From NCBI RefSeq assembly GCF_025717065.2, contig NZ_JAOVZO020000003.1:62001-126000 (forward strand): a stretch of 64,000 nt of DNA. The letters are read 5' to 3'. The notes under the pieces were generated by a model, which saw only the letters and a program-made list of their open reading frames with translations, did not search any database and was not told the DNA's origin. This DNA is from Tahibacter soli. GTDB taxonomy: Bacteria; Pseudomonadota; Gammaproteobacteria; Xanthomonadales; Rhodanobacteraceae. A program made the position numbers and the translations under genes. Below are positions 18,359-27,202 of the stretch, piece after piece (position 1 is the stretch's first letter; the number at the start of each line of letters is the position of its first letter).

Positions 18359-19015
18359 ATGTCGCTACACGCCACGACCACGCCCGGCAAGCAGCTGCTC
18401 ACGCCGACCGACCACACGCTGATCCTGATCGACTTCCAGTCGCAGATGGCGTTCGCGACGCATTCGATCGACGCGGTCAGCCTGCGCAACAACGCGGGCA
18501 TCCTCGCCGCCGCGGCGGCGAGCTTCAAGGTATCGACGATCCTGACGACCGTCGCCGAGAAGAGCTTTTCAGGCCCGATGTTCGACGAAGTGACCGCCCC
18601 GCTGCCGGGCGAGAAGCTCATCGATCGCACGTCGATGAACTGCTGGGAAGACGCGAACGTCGTCGCGCGCATCAACGAAATCGGCAAGCCGCGCGTCGTG
18701 CTCGCGGGCCTGTGGACGTCGGTGTGCATCGTCGGGCCGGTGCTGACCGCGCTCGAACAGGGCTACGAGGTCTACGTCGTCACCGACGCGTGCGGCGACG
18801 TGTCGGCGGAAGCGCACGAACGCGCGGTCACGCGCATGGTGCAGGCCGGTGCGCGCCCGATGACGGCGCTGCAATATCTGCTCGAACTGCAGCGCGACTG
18901 GGCGCGCGCGGAAACCTACGGCACGACGACCGGCATCGCCGCGAAACTCGGCGGCGCGTACGGCCTCGGCATCATCTACGCCAAGTCGATGTTCAACGCC
19001 AGCGAAGGCCATTGA
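18359..19015 (+). CDS. Isochorismatase-like hydrolase, YcaC-related
   Basis: 218 residues with the cysteine-hydrolase (isochorismatase) fold. The catalytic Asp25 is in L-I-D-F-Q and the nucleophile Cys123 in A-G-L-W-T-S-V-C. The segment M-N-C-W-E-D before it and V-V-T-D-A-C-G-D after it match the YcaC branch, whose natural substrates are mostly unknown; members hydrolyse amides or related bonds. CAGGAG stands seven bases before the ATG. It is the first gene of a tight run with the XapX protein (gap 4 bp), amidohydrolase and outer-membrane channel, which suggests one catabolic operon. The substrate cannot be told from sequence. Confidence 0.88.
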   Translation: MSLHATTTPGKQLLTPTDHTLILIDFQSQMAFATHSIDAVSLRNNAGILAAAAASFKVSTILTTVAEKSFSGPMFDEVTAPLPGEKLIDRTSMNCWEDANVVARINEIGKPRVVLAGLWTSVCIVGPVLTALEQGYEVYVVTDACGDVSAEAHERAVTRMVQAGARPMTALQYLLELQRDWARAETYGTTTGIAAKLGGAYGLGIIYAKSMFNASEGH

Positions 19016-19019
19016 GGCC

Positions 19020-19283
19020 ATGGGCGTCTATCTGCTCTCGTTCGGGGCCGGCATTCTCGCCGGCGTGCTGTACGGCCTGATCGACGTGCGTTCGCCGGCG
19101 CCGCCGGTCATCGCGCTCGTCGGCCTCGCCGGCATCCTGATCGGCGAGCAGATCGTGCCGCTCGCCAAGCGCCTCGTCGCCGGCGAGCGGCCGACCGTGT
19201 CGCAGGTGCGCGAAGATTGCCGCGAGCACCTGTTCGGACAGCTGCCGCAGCGCGCGCCGCGCGACGATGCGCGCAACGGCTAG
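19020..19283 (+). CDS. XapX domain membrane protein (DUF1427)
   Basis: 87 residues. Two hydrophobic segments (Y-L-L-S-F-G-A-G-I-L-A-G-V-L-Y and P-P-V-I-A-L-V-G-L-A-G-I-L-I-G) surround the motif R-S-P-A-P-P, which defines the XapX family; a charged tail follows. XapX proteins are small inner-membrane proteins of unknown function, often beside isochorismatase-like and amidohydrolase genes, as here. It starts four bases after the stop of the previous gene, and the amidohydrolase starts 11 bases after its own stop, so co-transcription is likely. Confidence 0.88.
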   Translation: MGVYLLSFGAGILAGVLYGLIDVRSPAPPVIALVGLAGILIGEQIVPLAKRLVAGERPTVSQVREDCREHLFGQLPQRAPRDDARNG

Positions 19284-19294
19284 AGGAGCGAACC

Positions 19295-21136
19295 ATGACG
19301 ACCGTCGCGGAACTCATCGTCCACAATGCGGAAATAGCGACCGGCGATCGCGGCAGGCCGCGGGCGCAGGCGTTCGCGGTCGCCGGCGGCCGTTTCGTCG
19401 CGGTCGGCGACGACGCCGACGCGATGGCGTTTGCCGGACCCGGCACGCGCATCGTCGACGCCGCGCGCCGCCGCGTGATTCCGGGCCTGATCGACTCGCA
19501 TCTGCACGTGATTCGCGGCGGCCTCAACTACAACCTCGAACTGCGCTGGGACGGCCTGCCGTCGCTCGCCGACGCGATGCGTCTCTTGCGCGAGCAGGTC
19601 GCGCGCACGCTGGCGCCGCAGTGGGTGCGGGTCGTCGGCGGCTTCAGCGAGCATCAGTTCGCCGAAAAGCGGCTGCCGACGCTCGCCGAACTCAATGCCG
19701 TCGCGCCCGACACGCCGGTCTTCATTCTGCATTTGTACGATCGTGCGCTATTGAACGGCGCGGCATTGCGCGCGGCCGGCTACACGCGCGACACGCCCGA
19801 TCCGCCCGGCGGCGAAATCGTCAAGGACGCCAACGGCGAACCGACCGGCCTACTGCTCGCAAGGCCCAACGCGCTGCTGCTGTATTCGGCGCTCGCGAAA
19901 GGCCCGAAGCTGCCGTACGACTACCAGGTCAATTCGACGCGCCATTTCATGCGCGAACTGAACCGCCTCGGCGTCACCGGCGTCATCGACGCCGGCGGCG
20001 GCTTCCAGAACTATCCCGACGACTACAAGGTGATCGCCGACCTGCACGCGGCCGGCGAACTGACCGTGCGCATCGCCTACAACCTGTTCACGCAGAAGCC
20101 GAAGGAAGAAGTCGCCGACTTCACGCGCTGGACCGCGAACAACCGCTACGGCCAGGGCGACGACTACTACCGGCTCAACGGCGCCGGCGAAATGCTCGTG
20201 TTCTCCGCCGCCGACTTCGAGGACTTCCGCCAGCCGCGTCCGGAAATGCCGGCGTCGATGGAGACCGAACTCGACGCGGTCGTGCGCGTGCTCGCGTCGC
20301 AGCGCTGGCCGTGGCGCATGCACGCGACGTACGACGAGACGATCACGCGTGCGCTCGACGTGTTCGAAAAAGTGAACAAGGATATTCCGCTCGACGGCAT
20401 CCGCTGGTTCTTCGACCACGCCGAAACCGTGTCCGACCGCAATCTCGAACGCATCGCGCGGCTCGGCGGCGGCGTCGCGGTGCAGCATCGCATGGCGTAC
20501 CAGGGCGAGTATTTCGTCGAACGCTACGGCGCGAAGGCGGCCGAGCGCACGCCGCCCGTCAAGCGCATGCTCGAACTCGGCGTGAAGGTCGGCGCCGGCA
20601 CCGACGCCACGCGCGTGGCGAGCTACGATCCGTGGAACGCGCTGTACTGGCTCGCGACCGGCCGCACGCTCGGCGGGCTCGCGCTGTATCCGGCCGCCAA
20701 CCTGCTCTCGCGCGACGATGCGCTCGATCTCTACACGCGCGCCAACGCGTGGTTCTCGAACGAAGACGGCGCGAAGGGGCAGATCAAGATCGGCCAGCTC
20801 GCCGACTGCGCCGTGCTCTCGGCCGACTACTTCTCGGTGCCCGAAGACGAGATCCGCGGCATCGTGTCGGTGCTGACGGTCGTCGGCGGGCGCATCGTCT
20901 ACGCCGACGACGCGTATCGTCCGCTCGATCCGGGCGTGCCGCCGGCGATGCCGGACTGGTCGCCGGTGAACTTCGGCAGCCGCTACTGGAAGAACGACGC
21001 CGCGCGCGCGGCGATGCGCACGCTGCCGGCCGCACGCGCGTGCGGCGTGCACGCGCGCACGCAGGCGCCGGCGACGAACCTCGCCGACGCGAACGGCTTC
21101 TGGGGCGCGCTCGGCTGCTCGTGCTGGGCGTTCTGA
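19295..21136 (+). CDS. YtcJ-type metal-dependent amidohydrolase
   Basis: 613 residues, amidohydrolase family 3. A small N-terminal beta-sandwich precedes the TIM barrel; metal ligands His69 and His71 are in G-L-I-D-S-H-L-H-V, and the late Asp is in G-A-G-T-D-A-T-R. ATG 19295 follows AGAGGAG with good spacing; longer upstream frames look non-coding. A Cys/Trp-rich end (G-C-S-C-W-A-F) is unusual. Relatives hydrolyse N-substituted amides and act in the cytoplasm or periplasm; no signal peptide is seen. Third gene of the hydrolase operon; its end overlaps the start of the channel gene by about 16 bp. Confidence 0.9.
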   Translation: MTTVAELIVHNAEIATGDRGRPRAQAFAVAGGRFVAVGDDADAMAFAGPGTRIVDAARRRVIPGLIDSHLHVIRGGLNYNLELRWDGLPSLADAMRLLREQVARTLAPQWVRVVGGFSEHQFAEKRLPTLAELNAVAPDTPVFILHLYDRALLNGAALRAAGYTRDTPDPPGGEIVKDANGEPTGLLLARPNALLLYSALAKGPKLPYDYQVNSTRHFMRELNRLGVTGVIDAGGGFQNYPDDYKVIADLHAAGELTVRIAYNLFTQKPKEEVADFTRWTANNRYGQGDDYYRLNGAGEMLVFSAADFEDFRQPRPEMPASMETELDAVVRVLASQRWPWRMHATYDETITRALDVFEKVNKDIPLDGIRWFFDHAETVSDRNLERIARLGGGVAVQHRMAYQGEYFVERYGAKAAERTPPVKRMLELGVKVGAGTDATRVASYDPWNALYWLATGRTLGGLALYPAANLLSRDDALDLYTRANAWFSNEDGAKGQIKIGQLADCAVLSADYFSVPEDEIRGIVSVLTVVGGRIVYADDAYRPLDPGVPPAMPDWSPVNFGSRYWKNDAARAAMRTLPAARACGVHARTQAPATNLADANGFWGALGCSCWAF

Positions 21137-22443
21137 TCCCGCTCGCGCTCGCGGCGACCGCCGCGCCGCCGCCGTTCGAACTCGTGCGCGCGAACGAACG
21201 CTGGCACGACGTCGACGGCGCGCCGCCGTACAAGGACATCGCGTTGACGCCCGACGGCGACGCCTACGTCTCGCTCGGCGGCGAAACGCGCGTGCGCGTC
21301 GACGCGTTCGACGCGCCGCGCTACGGCATCGGCCGCGTGGCCGACACGTACGCGCTGACGCGCGCGCTCGTGCATGCCGACTGGCACTTCGGCGAACGCG
21401 TGCGCGTGTTCGCGCAGCTCGGTCGCGAAGACGCGATCGGCAAGAAACCGCCGCTTGCGGTCAGCGACGTCGATCGCGGCGACGTGCGCAATCTGTTCGT
21501 CGACGTGGCCTTCGGGCAGGCGCGCGACGTCACGCTGCGCGCGGGCCGCCAGGAGCTGATGTTCAACGCGACGCAGCGCTTCGTGTCGGTGCGCGAGGGG
21601 CCGAACGTGCGGCAGAGCTTCGACGGCGCGCGCGCGACATGGCAGGCCGGCGCATGGCGCATCGACGCGTTCGCGCTGCGGCCCGTCGCGGTCGATCCCG
21701 ATCCGTTCGACGACGCGGCCGACGGCGCGCAGGCGTTTCGCGGCGCCTACGCATCGCGCAGGATCGGTGCGCACGCGACGCTCGACGTGTACGCGCTGAG
21801 CCTCGACCGCGACGATGCGACGTTCGGCAGCGTGCGCGGCGACGAGCGCCGCGACAGCGTCGGCGCGCGCTACGCGGGCGCGGCGCGCGGCTTCGACGTC
21901 GACGTCGAAGCGCTGGCGCAGCACGGCCGCTTCGCCGGCCGCGCGATTCGCGCCTGGGCCGCCGGCGCGATCGTCGGCTACACCGCACGCGCGGCATGGT
22001 CGCCGCGCGTCGCGCTGGAGGTCGACGCCGGTTCCGGCGACCGCGCCGGGACGCGTGCGCTCGAAACGTTCAATCCGCTGTTTCCGAAAGGCGCGTATTT
22101 CGACGAAAGCGCGCTGATGAGCTGGTCGAACGCGCTCGTGGCGCGCGCGAGCGTCGGCGTCGCGCCGCGCGACGGCGTCGCCTTGCGCGCGAGCGTGCTG
22201 TCGCGGCGGCGCATGCGCGCCGACGACGCCGTGTACGTGCAGCCGTACGCACCGCTCGCACCGACGCTGGCCGATCGTTCGCGCGACGTGGGTCGCGCGG
22301 TGGTGCTCGATGCGTCGTGGCGCGTCGATCGCGCGTGGACGCTGACCGCGCAGGTCGCGCGACACGACGCGGGTGCCGCGATCGAACGTGCCGGCGGCCG
22401 CGACGCGGACTTTGCGATGTTTGTCGCGCAGTGGAAATTTTAG
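21121..22443 (+). CDS. Alginate-export-type outer-membrane channel
   Basis: About 440 residues that read as an outer-membrane beta barrel: alternating hydrophobic strands, the family opening Y-V-S-L-G-G-E-T-R-V-R-V, and a C-terminal aromatic residue (W-K-F). The pattern fits the alginate export (AlgE-like) family, which outside alginate producers supplies substrate-specific porins beside catabolic genes. The start is uncertain: GTG 21121 gives a signal-like stretch without basic residues, whereas a CTG at 21100 would add R-A-R. Both overlap the amidohydrolase end, suggesting translational coupling. A role in substrate uptake for the operon is inference. Confidence 0.78.
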   Translation: MLGVLIPLALAATAAPPPFELVRANERWHDVDGAPPYKDIALTPDGDAYVSLGGETRVRVDAFDAPRYGIGRVADTYALTRALVHADWHFGERVRVFAQLGREDAIGKKPPLAVSDVDRGDVRNLFVDVAFGQARDVTLRAGRQELMFNATQRFVSVREGPNVRQSFDGARATWQAGAWRIDAFALRPVAVDPDPFDDAADGAQAFRGAYASRRIGAHATLDVYALSLDRDDATFGSVRGDERRDSVGARYAGAARGFDVDVEALAQHGRFAGRAIRAWAAGAIVGYTARAAWSPRVALEVDAGSGDRAGTRALETFNPLFPKGAYFDESALMSWSNALVARASVGVAPRDGVALRASVLSRRRMRADDAVYVQPYAPLAPTLADRSRDVGRAVVLDASWRVDRAWTLTAQVARHDAGAAIERAGGRDADFAMFVAQWKF

Positions 22444-22450
22444 CGGTCGG

Positions 22451-23311
22451 TCAGCCGTAGGCGCCGCGGCGCCAGTGCCCCGGGCTCGTGCCGATCTGCC
22501 GCTTGAACGCGCGGGTGAAATGGCTCTGGTTCGCGAAGCCGCAGTCGAGCGCGACCTGCGTCAGCGGCACGCGCCGGTCGCGCAGCAGCGCCTTGGCCGC
22601 GTCGACGCGCCGCCGGATCAGCCACGCGTACGGCGCATCGCCGGTCGACTGCCGGAACGCGCGCGAGAAATGGCCGACCGAAAGGCCGCATTGCCGCGCG
22701 AGTTCGGCGACCGCGATGCGGCCGTCGAGATGCGCGTCGAGCAGTTCCTTTGCGCGACGCTCCTGCCACGGCGCGAGGCCGCCGCGCGCCGATGCCGCCG
22801 GGTCGCGGCGCTCGCCGTAGGTGCGCACGACGTGGCTGGCGAGCGCCAGCGCGACGTGGTCGACGAACATGCGGTCGGCGCGCTCGGGCGCTTCGATCTG
22901 CGGCAACAGCGACAGGCACAGATGCCGGATCGTGGCGTCGTCGACGCCGATGCCGGGCTCGCAGCGCAACGCGTCGGCGCGCGGCATGCCGGCGCGGTCG
23001 GCGAGCGCCGCGTGCGGCAGATGCGCGTGGATCGCGCGAAACGGCGCGTCGATGTGCGCGGGCGGCGCGCGTGTCAGGTCGCACAACACCGTTTCGCCGG
23101 CGCGCAGCCGGCGTACCGGCACGTCGCGCAGCTGCAGGCAGACGAGAAACGCATCGTCGTACGGCGCGGGCGCCGTGTCGCCCGCCGGCGGCCCGTCCGA
23201 CGCGAGGAGGTCGAAGGCGATCGGCGTGCCGTGCGCGTTCGCGACGAGCGACGGTGCGCGATCGGGGCGCGGATGCCGGTCGGGCGTTCGGACATGGTCG
23301 GCGGATGTCAT
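22451..23311 (-). CDS. AraC family transcriptional regulator
   Basis: 286 residues. A variable N-terminal sensing region is followed by two helix-turn-helix motifs: I-A-V-A-E-L-A-R-Q-C-G-L-S-V-G-H-F-S-R-A-F and V-P-L-T-Q-V-A-L-D-C-G-F-A-N-Q-S-H-F. The family signature S-H-F-T-R-A-F-K-R is complete. ATG 23311 is preferred; the frame extends to 23497 but that part is Arg-rich and looks non-coding. It converges with the channel gene (7-bp gap) and diverges from the second kinase. It probably regulates the neighbouring hydrolase operon; a candidate operator lies 59 bp upstream. Confidence 0.9.
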   Translation of the reverse strand: MTSADHVRTPDRHPRPDRAPSLVANAHGTPIAFDLLASDGPPAGDTAPAPYDDAFLVCLQLRDVPVRRLRAGETVLCDLTRAPPAHIDAPFRAIHAHLPHAALADRAGMPRADALRCEPGIGVDDATIRHLCLSLLPQIEAPERADRMFVDHVALALASHVVRTYGERRDPAASARGGLAPWQERRAKELLDAHLDGRIAVAELARQCGLSVGHFSRAFRQSTGDAPYAWLIRRRVDAAKALLRDRRVPLTQVALDCGFANQSHFTRAFKRQIGTSPGHWRRGAYG

Positions 23312-23370
23312 CGGTCGGGCAAAGTCGGGAGGCGTGAGTCCAGCATGGCGCGCGCGCCGCTGCGTGCCAC

Positions 23371-23382
23371 ACCCGAACGGGT
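23371..23382. promoter_or_regulatory. Candidate operator ACCCGAACGGGT upstream of araC-type gene
   Basis: The ACCCG-TT-CGGGT inverted repeat read on the minus strand, 59 bp upstream of the AraC-type start. It shares the intergenic region with the site at 23457. Confidence 0.5.
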
Positions 23383-23456
23383 CGCCGCCGCCGTACGCCG
23401 CCGCGTTCCGGTTGCGGCGAACCGAACGCGTACGCGCTTTCGGGCGCCGCCGGCGT

Positions 23457-23468
23457 ACCCGTTCGGGG
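23457..23468. promoter_or_regulatory. Candidate operator ACCCGTTCGGGG upstream of kinase 2
   Basis: Same motif with one changed end base, 79 bp upstream of the second propeller kinase. With 23371 it gives two sites 74 bp apart in the divergent region. Confidence 0.48.
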
Positions 23469-23547
23469 GTGTGCCGCCGGCCCTGATGCGGAATCATGCG
23501 ACGATCCGGGCGTTCGGCGGCGGTTCCGACGGCAACACGGCGGCGAC

Positions 23548-26535
23548 GTGAAGCGAAGACTTGCGATGCTCGTGATCGGCTGCGGCCTCTGTTGGGCCGC
23601 TGCCACCGCCGCGCTCGAGCCCGCGCGCGCGCTGCGGCAGCTGCACCACACCGCGTGGACGCACGCCGACGGCCTGCCGGCTGCGGTGTGGGCGATCGCG
23701 CAGTCGCGCGACGGCTATCTGCTGCTCGGCACCGGCATGGGCCTGTACCGCTTCGACGGCCTGCGCTTCGAGCGCGTGCGCCCGCGCGACGGCGACTACC
23801 CGGGCGCGAACATCACGGCGCTGGCCGTACTGCCCGACGGCGCCGTCGCGATCGGCTACCAGAAAGGCGGCGTGTCGTTCCTGCGCGACGGCGTGCTGAC
23901 GAATCACGCGCAGGCCGACGGCGCGCCGGGCGATGCGGTGCGCGCGTTCGCACTGGACGACGACGGCGCGATCTGGGTCGCGGCTTCGGACGGGCTCGCG
24001 CGTTTCGACGGCCGGCGCTGGCGCCGCTACGGCGCGGACGACGGCCTGCCTGCCGGCCACGTCCGGGACGTGCACGTCGCGCCGGACGGCACGCGCTGGG
24101 TCCGCACGACCGGCGCGATGCATGCGCTGCGCCGCGACGCGACGCGTTTTGAACGTGTGGAAACGTACACGTCGACGCCCCGCGGCGTGGCATTCGACGC
24201 GCAGGACCGCCCGTGGTCGATCGATCCCGCCTCGCAGGCGCATCCGCTGCCCGACGACGGGCCGCCGCGAGCGACGCGCGACGCGCTGTCGACGTCGCGC
24301 GACGCGCTGATCGATCGCGACGGCGCGTTCTGGAGCGTCGATCGCGACCGCGGCGTGCGCCGCGCGGTACCCGGCCGCGCGCAGGTCGAGACTTTCTCGC
24401 TCGACGACGGCCTGTCGTCGAGCATCGCGGCGGCGGTGTTCGAGGACGACGCCGGCACCGTCTGGGTCGGTACGAATCTCGGCCTCGACCGGTTTCGCAC
24501 CGCGAACGCGGTCGTCGAAACCGCGATTCCGCAGACCTCGTCCAGCGGCTATCGCGTCGCGACCGCGGCCGGCGGCGTGCTGCACGTCGCCGCGGCTGGC
24601 ACGCTGTACCGTGTCGGCGCCGACGGTACGTCGCTCGCCGGGCATCTGCCCGAGCCGCCGAACACGATGGTCGCCGCGCGCGACGGCGCGCTGCTTCTCG
24701 GCGGTCATGGCGGCCTCGCGCGCTGGCGCGACGGCGAGTCGACCCCCGTTGCGCTGCCCGCGTACGCCGGCACGCCCGAGGTGTGGGCGGTCGCGGAGGA
24801 TGACAATGGCGCATTGTGGATTTCGTTCGCCGATCGCGGCGTGTACCGCGAGACGCCCGCCGGCTGGCGGCACGTCGCGGTCGGGCGCGGTCTCGACGAC
24901 GCGGTGCCGCTGATCCTGCAGCCCGACGGGAGCGGCGCCTCGTGGCTTGCGTATCGCGACGGCACGCTGCTGCGCGTCGGCAGTACGGACGTGCGCGCGT
25001 TCGCCGGCGACGACGGTCCCGCGATCGGCGCGATCGCGGTCGTGTATCCGGCTTCCGGCGGCGTGCTGTTCGGCGGCGAGTTCGGCGTCGCGCGGTTCGA
25101 CGGCGAGCGGTTCCGCACGCTGCCGGCATCGCGCGTTCCCGCGCTGACGCTCGTGTCGGGCATCGTCGAAACGCCGGACGGCGACTTGTGGTTCAACGCG
25201 CAGACCGGCGTCGTGCGCGCCGCGGCGGCCGACTTCGCCCGGGCGCTCGACGCCGACGACGCGGGCCTCGAGCACACGCTGTTCGACTTTCGCGACGGAC
25301 TGCCCGGCGCCGCCGAGCAGGATGCGTTCGTGAACACCGCCGCGCGCGCCGGCGACGGCCGGCTGTGGTTCGCGACGAGCCACGGCGTCGCCTGGATCGA
25401 CCCGTCGCACGTCTATCGCAGCGCGCGGCCGCCGCCGGTGTCGATCCGCGCGTTCGTCGCCGACGGCGCGGCGCAGCCGCTGCCGCGCGAGGCCCTGCTG
25501 CCGCAGAACGTATCGACCTTGCAGATCGACTACACCGCGCTGGATCTCGCGATGCCCGAACGATTGCGGTTTCGTTATCGCCTGTCCGGCGTCGACGCCG
25601 GCTGGGTCGACGCGGGAGACCGGCGGCAGGCGTTCTACACGAAGCTGCCGCCGGGGCAGTACCGCTTCGACGTCGCCGCGGCGAACGGCAGCGGCGTGTG
25701 GAACGACGCCGGCGCGACGCTGGCGTTCGCGATCCCGCCGTCGTTCGTGCAGTCGAACGCGTTCGCCGTGCTGTGCGCGCTCTTTGCCGCCGGTGCGCTG
25801 TGGCTCGCATATTCGCTGCGCGTGCGCAGCGTCGCCGCGCGCATCCGCGTGCGCCTCGAAGAGCGGCTGGGCGAGCGCGAACGCATCGCGCGCGAACTGC
25901 ACGACACGCTGCTGCAAGGTTTTCAGGGACTGATGCTGCGCTTCCAGAGCGTCGCCGACGAGATTCCGCGCGACGCTGCGGCGCACCGGCTGATGGAGCA
26001 GGCGCTCGAGCGCGCCGACGGCGTGCTGCTGGAAGGCCGCGACCGTGTGCGCGACCTGCGCGCCGTCGACGTCCACGGCGATCTGCCGCGCGTCTTCGCC
26101 GCGGCGGCGCAGCAGCTCGCGACCGATCCGGCCGTGCGGTTTCGCGTGACCGTCGAGGGCGAGCCGGGCGAGCTGCATCCGCTCGTGCGCGACGAAACCG
26201 TGCGGATCGGCTGCGAAGCCGTGTTCAACGCGTTTCGACACGCGCGCGCGAGCGGCATCGACGTCGTACTGGCGTATCGCCGGCGGCAGTTCGCGCTGCG
26301 CGTGCGCGACGACGGCGTCGGCATCGCCCCCGAGGTGCTCAGGCAAGGCCGGCAGGGGCATTTCGGCCTCACCGGCATGCGCGAACGCGCGCGCAAGATT
26401 CACGCCGATCTTTCGCTGACGAGCGGCCCGGGCGGCACGCAGATCGAACTCGTGGTGCCCGGCCGCATCGCCTACGCGTCGAACGGGCGCGGCGCGGGTT
26501 TCGCACGATGGCGCAGGACGGGGGCGACGGAGTAG
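23548..26535 (+). CDS. Hybrid-propeller sensor histidine kinase (pair 2)
   Basis: 995 residues from a GTG start that gives a basic signal peptide (K-R-R-L-A-M-L-V-I-G-C-G-L-C-W). Periplasmic propeller repeats (L-L-G-T-G-M-G-L-Y-R-F-D-G and similar) lead to a Y_Y_Y domain, one membrane helix (A-V-L-C-A-L-F-A-A-G-A-L), a HisKA_3 region with His785 in R-E-L-H-D-T-L-L-Q-G, and an HATPase with D-D-G-V-G-I and G-L-T-G-M-R-E-R. Architecture and wording match the kinase at 14526-17489, so the two are paralogues. It is followed two bases later by its regulator, giving a classic operon. The ligand is unknown; a small molecule or sugar handled by the enclosed catabolic genes is inference. Confidence 0.93.
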   Translation: MKRRLAMLVIGCGLCWAAATAALEPARALRQLHHTAWTHADGLPAAVWAIAQSRDGYLLLGTGMGLYRFDGLRFERVRPRDGDYPGANITALAVLPDGAVAIGYQKGGVSFLRDGVLTNHAQADGAPGDAVRAFALDDDGAIWVAASDGLARFDGRRWRRYGADDGLPAGHVRDVHVAPDGTRWVRTTGAMHALRRDATRFERVETYTSTPRGVAFDAQDRPWSIDPASQAHPLPDDGPPRATRDALSTSRDALIDRDGAFWSVDRDRGVRRAVPGRAQVETFSLDDGLSSSIAAAVFEDDAGTVWVGTNLGLDRFRTANAVVETAIPQTSSSGYRVATAAGGVLHVAAAGTLYRVGADGTSLAGHLPEPPNTMVAARDGALLLGGHGGLARWRDGESTPVALPAYAGTPEVWAVAEDDNGALWISFADRGVYRETPAGWRHVAVGRGLDDAVPLILQPDGSGASWLAYRDGTLLRVGSTDVRAFAGDDGPAIGAIAVVYPASGGVLFGGEFGVARFDGERFRTLPASRVPALTLVSGIVETPDGDLWFNAQTGVVRAAAADFARALDADDAGLEHTLFDFRDGLPGAAEQDAFVNTAARAGDGRLWFATSHGVAWIDPSHVYRSARPPPVSIRAFVADGAAQPLPREALLPQNVSTLQIDYTALDLAMPERLRFRYRLSGVDAGWVDAGDRRQAFYTKLPPGQYRFDVAAANGSGVWNDAGATLAFAIPPSFVQSNAFAVLCALFAAGALWLAYSLRVRSVAARIRVRLEERLGERERIARELHDTLLQGFQGLMLRFQSVADEIPRDAAAHRLMEQALERADGVLLEGRDRVRDLRAVDVHGDLPRVFAAAAQQLATDPAVRFRVTVEGEPGELHPLVRDETVRIGCEAVFNAFRHARASGIDVVLAYRRRQFALRVRDDGVGIAPEVLRQGRQGHFGLTGMRERARKIHADLSLTSGPGGTQIELVVPGRIAYASNGRGAGFARWRRTGATE

Positions 26536-26537
26536 CC

Positions 26538-27179
26538 ATGTCCACATTCACGCACAACGCGGCGAAGATCCGCATCCTGACCGTCGACGACCATCCGCTG
26601 CTGCGCGAAGGCGTCGCGGCGGTCGTCGAGCGCCTGTCGGACATGGAACTCGTCGGCGAAGCGACGAACGGCGCCGAGGCGATCGAGCGGTTTCGCGAGC
26701 TGCGGCCGGACGTGACGCTGATGGATCTGCAGATGCCGATCGTCAACGGCGTCGACGCGATTCGCGCGATCCGCCGCGAGTTCCCGCAGGCGCGCATCAT
26801 CGTGCTGACCACCTACGCCGGCGACGTGCAGGCGCTGACCGCGCTCAAGGCCGGCGCGGTCGGCTATCTCCTGAAAAGCACGCTGCGCAAGGAAATGCTC
26901 GACGCGATCCGCATCGTGCACGCGGGCAAGCGCTACCTGCCGCCCGAGATCGCGACCGAGATCGCCGTGCACGCGATCGGCGACGCGCTGACCGAGCGCG
27001 AAATCGCGGTGCTGCGCTGCGTCGCGGTCGGCCAGGCGAACAAGGAGATCGCGCGGCAGCTGGCGATCTCGGACGACACGGTGAAGGGCCATCTGAAAAA
27101 CATCTTCGCCAAACTCGGCGTCGGCGATCGCACGCAGGCCGTCACGGTCGCGGCGAAACGCGGCATTATCGACATCTAG
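26538..27179 (+). CDS. NarL/LuxR-type response regulator (pair 2)
   Basis: 213 residues. Receiver domain with T-V-D-D-H-P, phospho-acceptor Asp63 in T-L-M-D-L-Q-M-P and Lys in Y-L-L-K-S, then a LuxR-type helix-turn-helix (L-T-E-R-E-I-A-V-L-R, N-K-E-I-A-R-Q-L-A-I-S-D-D-T-V-K). ATG 26538 follows the kinase stop by two bases. It is closely similar to the regulator at 17611, and the recognition helices are nearly the same (S-D-D-T-I-K versus S-D-D-T-V-K), so both may bind the same operator. The thiolase gene starts 23 bp downstream on the same strand. Confidence 0.95.
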   Translation: MSTFTHNAAKIRILTVDDHPLLREGVAAVVERLSDMELVGEATNGAEAIERFRELRPDVTLMDLQMPIVNGVDAIRAIRREFPQARIIVLTTYAGDVQALTALKAGAVGYLLKSTLRKEMLDAIRIVHAGKRYLPPEIATEIAVHAIGDALTEREIAVLRCVAVGQANKEIARQLAISDDTVKGHLKNIFAKLGVGDRTQAVTVAAKRGIIDI

Positions 27180-27202
27180 CTTTGTCAATCGGAGAGCGAC
27201 TC

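Noticed and set aside
19267..22443. Apparent fusion frame covering amidohydrolase and channel
   Set aside because: Only the part after about 21100 makes sense as protein; the first part is a shadow of the amidohydrolase.
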